A stretch of DNA of 64,000 nucleotides from Brachionus manjavacas (taxonomy: Eukaryota > Rotifera > Eurotatoria > Ploima > Brachionidae). Each line of letters begins with the position of its first letter. The stretch's first letter is position 1. The position numbers were made by a program, and so were the translations under genes. Of the stretch, positions 1 to 9,755 are shown in pieces. The notes below the pieces were generated by a model. The model did not search any database and was not told where the DNA came from. It saw only the letters and a program-made list of their open reading frames with translations. Where the stretch lies: positions 6,152,501 through 6,216,500 of the forward strand of contig JAHQIY010000001.1 of assembly GCA_019054805.1 (NCBI GenBank), given 5' to 3'.

Positions 1-12
1 AATCTAAGAGAC

Positions 13-2025
13 ATGGAAACCGAGGATGCCAAAACACCTGATGTAGCCAATCGACTCGTAACACCGGTCCTCAAACTAAACACTAACTCCACGCCCAATT
101 CGAATTCCCTGAATGACAAGAGTCTAATGAACAACATTATGAACAAGTCCCAAAGTGACAAGTCTCAATCAATGATTGTTAATTCGAACACGCCAATTAC
201 AGTCAAAAATCAGAACGAGTCTGTACGAAGCTTCAAAGATAAAAAACAATTTTTCGAAACTTGCAAGTCCGGCTCTGAAATTTCGAATAAACGTAAGTAC
301 TTTATTAAAGTTTTTGTAAATTTAAATTTTTTTTCAATTTTTTTTCAAAATTTTAATCACTTTTAAGAGTGTTTAAGTTTTTTTTTTAATGAAAAAAAAA
401 TTCCTGTTTTAATTCATAAACTTCAATAAAATGAATATTAATTGAATTTGATTGTTTAGAATTTATTAAATATACCGGCAAGTAATTTTACATCAATCGA
501 TAGCCCTGAATCTCTTATACAATGAAATATTTTTAATTTAGTTATATGTCTTTCCGATACAAACTTATACTGCCTCGAAGATAAGTACCCTAAAAATCAA
601 ACTGATTTAGTTCTTCATTTTGAAATTCCCTATTCATACACTCAAGAAAAATTTTCAAATTTTTTTCTCTGATTTTTTACATCAAACCTTTATTTTATTA
701 ATACATATTTTTTTCTGTTCGGCTTTTTAATATCATTTAAATGAATTTTGAAAAAGCATTATTTTTTATCATAAAAAATCATTTTATAATTGTGTGGTAA
801 TGCGGACCCTATCCACTTTACCACAATAAGTATTTTTTCTGGATGAAAATTCAATTTTTCATTAGGAAGATAAGATCTACCGGTACTACTGATCCTCTAC
901 TGAATTACAGAAAGCGAAAAACAACCATTACTCAAAAAAAATATTTAAATTAGAATTTAAAAATTAAGTTTCATTTTAATTGCTTTTTTCTGTGTAATAA
1001 AATCCATTTTTCACACAATTGAAATTTATTTAGACTGAACACTTAAAGAAGCTCAAATTAAGGAAATTTTTCACTTCTGATTTAAAATAATAGCCAATAT
1101 CTTATATTTAAGAAAATAAGCTACTAAAATTAAATCTAAATTTTTTTTTTTAAAAACAATTAACATTATTTTATTATACAAATTTTTTAATGTTTTAAAC
1201 GGGCACCCTATTTATGACTTTTTAAAATTATTTGTGAGGTTCTTATAGCCCGATGCTCACTAAATCTAAACAGGATCATCTACTTTCTTTCATGCCTTGG
1301 TTTAATTTCCCACTTTCTCTTTGGGTTTTTTTATCGGTACTCTTTTTAATTTGGCAAATTTAAATAAATTTAAATTTCCACATTTTCATATTCAAAATTT
1401 TCCTATTTTTTTTTTATATATATGTGCAATTAAATTTTTAAAATTCAAAATTTTTTTTAAAAAACATGAACATCGAAAATATAAATTTTTCTGAAATACT
1501 GTAAAATATACTAGAAAATGTAAAATTATGTAAATTTTAGCGTAATTTTTTAGAATCAAAATCTAAAGCTAAATATAGCTTATTGTGTAGTTTTGGATAT
1601 CAAAAGATTGATCTTTATCTAAATTCCTTTAAACTCAAGACATTGTTTGTATCAAGCCGATTTCTAAAACAGGTCAATAACTCAAACCAGTTAAGTTAAC
1701 CAGATAAGATCAAAAAATGACAAAAATTTTTTTTTTTAAATTTCAGGATTGTTATCTATTAGCTGTTTTTTTTAAATATTGTAAGAATTTATGAAATTAA
1801 AATAAATAGACTATTTAAAAACCAAAAATATTTGACATTTATTTTTACTTTTAAGCGCAAAGAAAATTTAGCTATTTACAAGACCACGAAATTCAAAAAT
1901 TGAAGCAAGAAGAAGAGCGGAAGATATCGTTAATGTCACAAGACGAAATATTGTCCATGTCCAGGGTGGATTACAATGACGATATAACTAAACTCAAAGA
2001 TTATGCCACTTTTTTCTCTAATTAA
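13..2025 (+). CDS. Unrecognised gene, 3' part, two exons (5' partial)
   Basis: Exon 1 runs from the window edge to about 292 and ends at a good donor (GTAAGT at 293). Exon 2 is 1856-2025, after a TTTTAAG acceptor. The two join in phase: 280 nt from the ATG at 13 plus 170 nt gives 149 codons and a stop. The intron is 1,563 nt, far longer than most here. The protein is hydrophilic, rich in Asn, Ser and Lys. Its C-terminal exon has a charged, probably helical Gln/Glu/Lys stretch (LKQEEERK) and ends in KDYATFFSN. I recognise no domain. The four codons before the ATG are open, so the protein may begin outside the window. The joining is supported by splice motifs and phase; the function is unknown. 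Confidence 0.55.
770..960. repeat. Dispersed repeat copy, inside intron 1 of the first gene
   Basis: This stretch matches 12300-12490 with many scattered differences. Both contain a TTTTATAATTG-GTGGTAATG core, a 'CCATCCAC' box, an 'ACTACCG-TGCTACCGATCCT'-like stretch and a following CAACCA-ACTC segment in the same order. It is therefore an old dispersed repeat. No coding content was recognised. Confidence 0.6.
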
Positions 2026-2525
2026 ATCTAATTTATATTTTGATTAAATTTTATTAGAACGTGTTTTATTATTCAAAAAGGAAAAAAAAAACAATTCAAA
2101 TATTAAGCTTGTGTTGTTAATGTATAATTTTGTATTCACAAATACCGATGATCATTCAAATGATAACAAGAAGCCTTTTTGTCAAAAGATTGATTATTTA
2201 GATCAATTTAATTGATTTAATTTTGTTTTTATCAATGATTCTTATTAGATTTTTCAATTTACTTTCTTCATTTAACTATTATTTTATGTTATGTTATTTT
2301 GAGAATTTCAGTCTTTTTTATAAATATGTTTAATTTAATTTTTGATATTTTATGGTTTTTCTATAATGGCTAAAATAATTTTTATCATTTAAGAGTTTAA
2401 TTAAAATAAAATTATAATTAGACATTTTTTTTTGACTTATGTCGAATTATTCAATAAATAGATAAACTAGAAAAAAAATTTTTGATACCAAATGACAAAA
2501 ATAAAATCTATAGTAAGATTCGCGC
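2026..2525. other. Intergenic, AT-rich, no gene seen
   Basis: The 3' flank of the first gene. It is simple-sequence-rich DNA with several AATAAA-like poly(A) signals soon after the stop codon. I see no coding segment or repeat structure. Confidence 0.6.
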
Positions 2526-2527
2526 GT

Positions 2528-2972
2528 AGCAAAACTACAGCACTATCTGGATTTTAGCAAACCGACTTTAAAATATTAATCCGCATACTTGAAAACCTTG
2601 AAAAAATCATTTTTTAGATATTGTGAAAAAAAAAATTTGATCCCACCCACGTTGAGGTGGGTGGGATAAAAAAAAACAAAATTTAGTTACCTTTGAGCTA
2701 AAATATCTCATGTTCTAATAGACATAACCTTATTAATATGTAAATATTCTAAAAGCACACAGTCTCATCTACAAAATGGTGTATTGGTTATATTAATTTA
2801 ATCTATTATTTTACCAATAGATCGATATTTTGGCAAAAAACGTTTTTTTTTCACTATTTTTGTATCTAGTCTGCGGTTTTCAAGGTTATCATTTTTCAAG
2901 GTTTTCAAGTATACAGATATATATTTTAAAGTCGGTTTGCTGAAATTCAGATAGTGCTGTAGTTTTTAGCAA
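2528..2972. mobile_element. Foldback MITE with ~75-bp terminal inverted repeats
   Basis: The left end (about 2530-2605) contains AACTACAGCACTATCTG, then GCAAACCGACTTTAAAATAT, then ACTTGAAAACCTTGAAAAA. The right end (about 2880-2970) has the same three blocks in reverse complement and mirror order. The centre carries an 11-bp perfect hairpin at 2640-2667 (ATCCCACCCAC, loop GTTGAG, then its complement). No transposase is present, so this is a non-autonomous foldback element. The family and target-site duplication are unclear. Confidence 0.8.
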
Positions 2973-3584
2973 ACCTTAAGACCATTTATATGTTAAAGGG
3001 ATAGTGATTTTTTAGAAAATTAAAGCTTAAAAAAAATATGAACCGATAATCAGAAAAGTCATAGAATTTACATTACAATCAAACAAATTTAACGTAAAAT
3101 TACGACTTTTTTTATTGAATAGTTTAAAAAATGTCTTAAAGTGAACGCTTTTTTAATCTTTATCGAATTTTCAAAATAAATCTAATGTAGCGACAATGCG
3201 AATATTAAAAAGTTATTTTGTTTTTACTTTATCAGAATATTATTTTATTTGGTCCTGTCCCTTTTTGTCCTTTCTGTACTTTTTGTACTTAATGGTTTTA
3301 AAATAAAGATTTTAATTTATCAATATTTTGATATATCAATTTTAATTTTAACTAAAGTTTTTCTTACCTCCAGCATACTCGAATCCCCAAACCAGAGCTC
3401 GTCCCCGTACCCCGTTTAATTTTTAGTGAAATGAAAAAATTACCATTAATCACAAAAAGTACAAAAGGAAAAGGTCCTAATAAATTAAAATAATGAAAAA
3501 GTACAAAAAGTAGAAAAGGAATAAAAAAATTTTTTGGCTAAATAAAATAAAAAAAAAGTTTAAATTACTAAGCTCTGATTTTAC

Positions 3585-4604
3585 AGTCGTTCCTCCGTAT
3601 AACGAGACCCCTAAAACGAAAAACTCTTTATAACGAACATTTTACCTGGAACCGATTATGAGCAATACAAAAAGATTTAAAAATGTTTTCTATAGAACGA
3701 AAACTTGATAAAACGAGCTTATTTTGAAAGACCGCTCAATCATTTTCTTAAGAAAAAAAACTTCCTTTAACGAGCTTGAAAAAAAAACTTTCACAATTGT
3801 GTATTAAGAAAAAAGATTAAAAAAAATAAAAATAAAACAATTAATTTTCTTTTTATAATTGAATATTAATAACTGAAAATACTTGATTGGCTAATCTAAT
3901 TGAAAAAAATGACAGATAAACTTGCTCAAAAAAAAAGAAAGTGTATCTCGCTTGAGACTAAAATAGAAACTATAAAAAAACATTGCGATCAAAAAATAAC
4001 TACCACTACACTTTCTAAAGAATACGGCGTAAATACATCGACAATATCAACAATTCTCTCTTCGAAGGCAAAAATATTAGAACACTAGGAAAAAAATTTA
4101 TGCGGCCCCGAAAAAAAAACGAATTAAATTGCCAAGTTACGATGACGTCGATAAATCAGTGTTGTTTTGGTTCGAACAAGTTCAAAAATACAGTAGTTGT
4201 ACAGTGAGTGGCAGAACAAAGATGACAGTGATTCGGAAGTCGAAAATATTACAAAACCAAAAAAATCAGATTTTAGCTCAAAGAATGCAATCGAAAGAAT
4301 TAATGATTTAAAAGATTTTTTTCTAAATAAAACAGAAGATTTTTCCAACGTTGTTGACTTTTTGTTTAATACTGAAAATATTGTACTAGAAAAATGTAAA
4401 ACCAAACAATCCAGTATTACAGATTTTGTAAAAAAAGATTAATTTTTAGTTTTATTTATCTTTTCATTTTATCTATTCAATAAAAATTTTAATAAAAAAA
4501 TAAAAATTGCCCATTCTTTTCAATGGGATTTCGATAAAACGAGTTTCGATATAACGAGCACAAAAATTTTCGCCCAACTTGCTCGTTATACCGAGGAACG
4601 ACTG
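3585..4604 (+). mobile_element. pogo/Tigger-type DNA transposon, internally deleted
   Basis: The ends are inverted repeats starting CAGTCGTTCCTC and closing GAGGAACGACTG, flanked by TA on both sides (3583-3584 and 4605-4606), the target duplication of Tc1/mariner/pogo elements. CGTTATA/TAACGAG motifs recur inside both ends. Coding remains start at ATG 3909 with a pogo/CENP-B-type N-terminal helix-turn-helix (LSKEYGVNTSTIS), broken by a stop at 4086-4088. A shifted frame then shows a CENP-B-like second domain piece (YDDVDKSVLFWFEQ). A last frame ends with TKQSSITDFVKKD, like the usual Tigger C-terminus. The DDE catalytic core is missing, so the copy cannot make a transposase. Confidence 0.85.
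3909..4442 (+). pseudogene. Tigger transposase remnant (DNA-binding and C-terminal pieces)
   Basis: Three fragments in different frames survive. They are an HTH N-terminus (3909-4088, Lys-rich start then the LSKEYGVNTST helix), a CENP-B HTH second half (about 4129-4230) and a C-terminal acidic/Phe-rich tail (about 4197-4442). The tail ends in a short SSITDFVKK motif. The frameshifts and absence of the DDE domain mark it as dead. In the Tigger family the missing part would carry the catalytic aspartates. Confidence 0.75.
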
Positions 4605-5430
4605 TATATCCACCTTTCCGTTCCTAGAAAATTAAAGGATATGAATCATTTTTTTTTGATTAAACTGTAATGTATGTTTGTGTTATATTCGTTTATAAGT
4701 AAACGGAAATTATTAATTATTATATGTCAAATAATTTTCTTTGATATTGTTATGTTGTTTTCCAAAAATAATGACTAAAAAAATATTAAAAAACTCAATG
4801 TAAAAGGTAGTGTGAAATGAAGATTGAATATTTAATTTATTTTCGTTGTATTCAACATTTAGATCAGTCTAAGTTTTTTTTATTAAAATTTGAATACCTT
4901 ATTTAGAAGATAAACATTTATACAGAAATAATTAAAATACATTTTTTAGATAACTTCAATATAACTGGAATTTTTCAAAAATTATATATTTTTTAGCTTA
5001 AAAAATTTAGCATGACTTCATTTTTTTTGAAAATATTTTATTTGTACCGGATTATTTCAATTGGAGAATTTTGTGACTTAGAGAAATTTAAATTTTGAAA
5101 ATCTCATTAATATTTAACACTAAGAGACTCTTCATTATCAAAATGACTCTTCATTATCCTTGTTTAATAAAATTTTGAAAAAAGGCACTTTATGCGCAAT
5201 TTTCTTAAATTAAATTAAATTTTTATTTTAAATAAAAATGCCTGCTAACGAGTTGAGATGAGTAATCACGTTCGAAAACGGTTTAAAGAAAAACCATTTC
5301 GATTCTGAAACCGGTTTGTCGAACTGGTTATATTAGTTGACTCTCTATAAAAAACTTTATTACTTTTTTACTGCTGTAGCTTATTATTATTATTATTATA
5401 ATTACTTTATTAATTTTATATTTTTGCAAC
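4605..5430. other. Intergenic, no gene seen
   Basis: AT-rich sequence between the Tigger element and the LINE fragment. I found no coding segment, structured repeat or RNA gene. Confidence 0.55.
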
Positions 5431-6340
5431 TAAACAATTTTTACAAAATAGTTTGTCTGGGGAATGAAAAATCTAAACCTACTTCACTTAAGCTAGGTGT
5501 ACCACAAGGTTCAGTATTAGGTCCACCTCTTTTTTTCATTTTTATAAATGATTTCCCTCATCTCTTAAGTAAATTTAACATAAAAGTGTTCCCTGATGAT
5601 ACGACAATTAGTCAATCAGATAAAGATTATGGAAGTGCTTTAATAAATTTTTCATTTATCATTAAAAGTCTTAATAATTGGTGTTTTAATAACGATAGAT
5701 ATTAATTGGTTCAAAATATAATTGTATGATCGTTTCGAATAAACGATCCATTTTCCTGACAAAGTATATATTTTTGGAAATTATGAAATAAGTCTCTTTG
5801 ATTATAAAAAATTTTGATTGATCAACATCCTAATTTTTCAAAGCTTGCCTGTAGTATCTCATTAGTTGTAAACAAAAAAAAGGAGACTTGCCTATCTGAC
5901 TACTTCTGTCAAAATTCAGTTTTTTTAGACATTTACCTTTTTTGATTATTGTTCAACTCTTTTGTTTTTTTCTCAAAAGACGCAATAATCAAACTTGCTA
6001 AAAATTATTGATTCTCAATTTTAAAATTATTTAAATTTAATTAATAATTTTCTAGAAAAATATGGCTTATTTGCTTTTCAGCATAGAATTCTTTATTTAA
6101 TGTTATCTTTTGCTTATAAATTGCTATGTTTCCAAAATTCGCCCGAAAATTTAAGAATGAAATTAATTAAAAATGACTCAAGGAATTTAAAACACTATTT
6201 AAAGAATAGTGACAATTTGATTGAACCGATGTCAAAAACGGCTAATGGTGAAAAAAACTTTTAATATTTTTATACAAGATTGTTGAATAGCTTTGCGATC
6301 ATGAGATCAATGTTGAAGTTTGCAACATTCAACCTTTCTA
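5430..6340 (+). mobile_element. Degenerate LINE (jockey-like) reverse transcriptase fragment
   Basis: The open part to 5705 carries the RT motif GVPQGSVLGPPLFFIFIND and a mutated catalytic box, FPDD in place of (Y/F)ADD. After a frameshift, about 6058-6330 encodes the C-terminal domain typical of these non-LTR elements, including an NGEKNF motif followed by a stop. The element lacks a 5' end (no endonuclease domain) and is interrupted by stops. It is dead. Confidence 0.8.
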
Positions 6341-6730
6341 TATTTAATAGTATCAATTTGATTTTTTTATTTTATAATTTGTAAAAATTATTTTATAAAA
6401 TTAAATTAGTGTTAATCGGTCTTTAATGGCATTGACACTAGCCTGTTGATTAACCTTGAAAATGTAAAAAATTTAAATGTCTATAATACCAGCTAGAATC
6501 ATAACTTTATTGCTTAGTAATTATCTTTTAACACAAAACCACAGAAAATATTCTTAAAATGCATTTGAGTTTCAAAACTTAATTAATCTTAATGGAATAA
6601 AACATTCAAAAGACAAGTTAGACAAGACAGGACACCAAGAATCAATAATCATCATTCAAACTTTGAAAAAATGAAATTTCTTGACAAAAGTTTTAACTTG
6701 TAAATTAATTTTTATTATTTATCTTAAGTA
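6341..6730. other. 3' flanks of the LINE fragment and the CAP gene
   Basis: AT-rich DNA between the end of the LINE coding remnant and the stop codon of the minus-strand CAP-domain gene. It presumably holds that gene's 3' UTR. No other feature recognised. Confidence 0.5.
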
Positions 6731-7810
6731 TTATAAGCTTATTTGGCACAGATTTCCACTAAAATTATCTAAGCATCTGCATTCACAGATCGTTAGATCT
6801 AAAATACCATTATTCTGACACAATTTGTCACACGAGCATAAATTGTCTTGACAATTTTCTTGTGCACATTGCGAGCACACAGGACCAACTTTATAAGGTC
6901 TTTGCCATTCTTTCTGAGCCGGTGCATAATTACAAAATGCGTGCAAATTTCCTCCACAATTAGCGACTCCACATCCTATTTTTGAAGTTACAGAATTAAT
7001 AATTTGTGTATAATGACCAACATCAATAAACTGGCCAGTTTTTGATCCCAGTGCGAAGTTAAAATTATTTTCTTCTGTCAACCAAAAATTAATTGCATCA
7101 GTCCAAAATGTTTTCGAATCAAAAACAGCTCCCAGCAGAGCAAACGCATTTTGTCCCACTGAGATAGTTTGATTATTTACCAGTCTTCTACACAATGCAC
7201 AATCATGTTCAAAATCACAATTTTCCGCCCATCTTTGAGCCAATCTGGCCAGACCAATATCCCAAGTGATTTGTTTCATATTAGCAGCTGTTGGTTTCAC
7301 CAAAGACCTGACTCTGTTGTGCATCTCCAATATAATTTCTATTTCATTTTTACTTGGAAAGTGTGGTATTGAACCAAAACTTGGTTCTATACATGAAGAA
7401 TGCACTTGATTAAAATCACTGATCAAATTTCTTGCCAGAACAGGACAAGATTGATTACACTGAGCTGCTCTGGTTGTATACACTGGATCCAATGAACACC
7501 AAAATGAGGAACCATTGTCAAAACTAACACACTTATCGTAAATAATTCCGTACATTCTAAACGGAAATACACAGTCTAATTCATTGTAGACCAGAGGAGG
7601 CTGGAGTGTGGTGGGAAGAAGCGTGGTTGGTAAAATTGAAGTTGTTGTTGACGAAGTAGTTGGAGTCATAATTGGAGTAGTTGACTCAGGTGTTGAGATA
7701 TTCGGACACAAAAAAGTATCTGGAATAAGACAAAAACATGCAATGCATGTTGCATTTGATTGAGATTCAGCTACACTTATTACGAAATAAAAGACAAAAA
7801 TAAACTTCAT
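6731..7810 (-). CDS. Secreted FN2 + CAP/SCP domain protein with EGF-like tail
   Basis: A 359-aa single-exon protein. Residues 1-16 form a signal peptide (MKFIFVFYFVISVAES). A Thr/Ser/Pro-rich, probably O-glycosylated linker follows (about 38-72). Residues 76-123 resemble a fibronectin type II module (CVFPF then paired Cys and FWCSLDP). Residues 158-300 are a CAP/SCP domain: HNRVRS at 164, GQNAFA at 220, the GHYTQI signature at 265 and CNYAPA at 293. The Cys-rich C-terminus (312-359) reads as a CRISP hinge or EGF-like module (CRCLDNFSGNLC). CAP proteins are extracellular, with roles from matrix to defence; the exact role here is unknown. The start is the only ATG before the signal peptide. Confidence 0.88.
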   Translation of the reverse strand: MKFIFVFYFVISVAESQSNATCIACFCLIPDTFLCPNISTPESTTPIMTPTTSSTTTSILPTTLLPTTLQPPLVYNELDCVFPFRMYGIIYDKCVSFDNGSSFWCSLDPVYTTRAAQCNQSCPVLARNLISDFNQVHSSCIEPSFGSIPHFPSKNEIEIILEMHNRVRSLVKPTAANMKQITWDIGLARLAQRWAENCDFEHDCALCRRLVNNQTISVGQNAFALLGAVFDSKTFWTDAINFWLTEENNFNFALGSKTGQFIDVGHYTQIINSVTSKIGCGVANCGGNLHAFCNYAPAQKEWQRPYKVGPVCSQCAQENCQDNLCSCDKLCQNNGILDLTICECRCLDNFSGNLCQISL

Positions 7811-7936
7811 TGTTAAAAAAAAGGAAAAATTCTTAGTTTAAAAGTCTTTTATTAAACAAAGTTCTATTTTTGCTCTTTATTTTTTGTTCTAAAAATATTA
7901 AATCGCGTTGAATTTTTTATTTGAAAGAAATAAAAA

Positions 7937-8830
7937 ATGAGTTTTACTTTGGACTTTGACCAGCATGAACCTCCCGAGCATATTCCAAAAATCGACATTA
8001 AAGACTATTTTAAAGCTTGTGCAAAGTCAGGAGCGGTGCCTGAACTGGAAGAGAATTGGAATGCCGGAAGTTTGGATGCTTTTACTACAGAGTCCATTAA
8101 TCGTTTTGGCAAAGCTTTTGTCCATGAGAATCAAGTGTACATAGTCGACTCTTTTAGTGGTATTCACGAATATGCTGCTGCGGTTATTACTTTTAATGTA
8201 CTTGTACAATTGAAGAGAAAAAAAGTAAAATTTTTGTCCGGAAAAAGGTCACCGGTTAATGTCTGTAATAAATTTGGTGGAGGAGCTATTTTGGTCAAGT
8301 ACCCTGATACAAAAATATACGAAAGCCATGGTCATGTGTGTCAGCCAATAGTGGTAAAAACTGCTTTTTGTGATGAAAGCCTAAATTTATTGATTGATGA
8401 GTGTATATCTTACATCACTGAGTTTACTACTAATTCGTACGCAATTGGTTTCAAGGTTGAGTATAGCCCAGTGACTTTTAAAGCGGTTTTGTTTGTGATG
8501 GAGAGAATGACAATTCCTGATGAGGCAAAAATAAATCAATTGGATGATTTTATAAAAAAAAATGAAGCAAGAATGAGCGGTAATTTTCAACATGTTGATC
8601 TAAATGAGTTTAATGTTGCTTTTCAAACAAATGACTTTTTAAAATTTGGTGTTAATTTATTTTATAAAAAAGAAATTGATGACCATAACATTAATGAAGA
8701 CATAACGTTTAGTCTTGATGCTCATAAAGTTTATGAAAAAATACATGGATGTTTAAATGTTTACATTCCCAGCGAGCAGATTAATCACATTAGAGATCTT
8801 TGGAAAAAAGAATTCCATCTGAAAGAGTGA
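7937..8830 (+). CDS. Divergent F-actin-capping protein alpha-like protein
   Basis: A 297-aa intronless ORF starting at ATG 7937, 126 bp from the divergently transcribed CAP gene, so the two share a short 5' region. The family call is by pattern. FTTESINRFGKAFVHENQVY aligns with the 'FTPVKIEG...QVLIT' stretch of capping protein alpha. SYITEFTTNSYAIGFKVEY aligns with the 'AYVKDHYSNGFCTVY' region. Near the end, GVNLFYKKEIDDHN matches the 'IQVHYYEDGN' strand. Length (usual about 280-290) also fits. Capping alpha pairs with beta to cap actin barbed ends. Conservation is weak, so this may be a specialised paralogue. The basic C-terminal tail important for capping is not obviously typical. Confidence 0.5.
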   Translation: MSFTLDFDQHEPPEHIPKIDIKDYFKACAKSGAVPELEENWNAGSLDAFTTESINRFGKAFVHENQVYIVDSFSGIHEYAAAVITFNVLVQLKRKKVKFLSGKRSPVNVCNKFGGGAILVKYPDTKIYESHGHVCQPIVVKTAFCDESLNLLIDECISYITEFTTNSYAIGFKVEYSPVTFKAVLFVMERMTIPDEAKINQLDDFIKKNEARMSGNFQHVDLNEFNVAFQTNDFLKFGVNLFYKKEIDDHNINEDITFSLDAHKVYEKIHGCLNVYIPSEQINHIRDLWKKEFHLKE

Positions 8831-9755
8831 AAAAAGTTTAAATTTAAAGTATTTTTGTTGATTTAATCTAAATTGAGTTAAATTAATTATAATTTTTTTA
8901 TTGTATTCATAAAACAATTTGATTTCTTTAAAATAAAAATCACTTTCTTTTAATTATTAAATTTAATTCATTTAATATTTTTTTAAATTATTAAAACTTG
9001 TTTGAGTTTTTTTGAGGTTTAAATTTGAAATTTATCAATTAGGTTTTGTTTAATTCAAACGAAATTCAAAGGCATAATGTTTTTTGATCTGTAGTGAAAA
9101 AATTGTTTTATTTGGTACACAATTATTCTCAATTTAATACAAAAAATAAATTTTTTAGACCATTAATAAATTATAAGCTCTGTAAATTGGTAAAGGAACA
9201 GCTCAGGAACGCTAGTCTATTGGCTTTAAATCAACCAAAACTTGTATTATTCTAAAAGGAGTAAAACTTTTCACAGAAAAAGCATACTTCTACTATTGAA
9301 TTAAAAATCTAATGATAAGTAGATTAAATCAGAATAATAAACTTAGAAATTAATTATTTCAGAAATTCTTTCAATTAAGCATAGAAAAGTATTTAATTAA
9401 AATTTCAAAAATTTCAAAATAGAAAAAAGGAGCTGCCATTTTAAAATTTTGTATTCGATTTGGGATTTATTGCCAAATGCCAAATGTCTATAGAAACAAT
9501 TTTTAAAGTATTTAATAAAATAAGCTGATTTCAGCATTTTTTATTTATACATTTTAAAGTCCTACTCACAAAAATTCAATTTTATACCATAAAACAAACA
9601 AATTTTTCTTTAAATTTTTCCAGTAAATATTAAATTAAGTTTGCTTATTTTAAATTAATATTTACTCAAAATCTTTTTATAAATCAGGAAAAAAAAATTT
9701 TTTTTCGCTAAAATAAAATTAAACATTAATCAATCTAATACATTGATTTTTGAAT
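8831..9755. other. Intergenic, no gene seen
   Basis: AT-rich DNA between two convergently unrelated plus-strand genes. AATAAA-type signals follow the stop at 8830. No coding segment or repeat recognised. Confidence 0.55.

Noticed and set aside
4124..4405. Minus-strand 93-codon ORF over the Tigger element
   Set aside because: It is the antisense of the Tigger C-terminal coding tail, with low-complexity Phe/Ser/Leu content.
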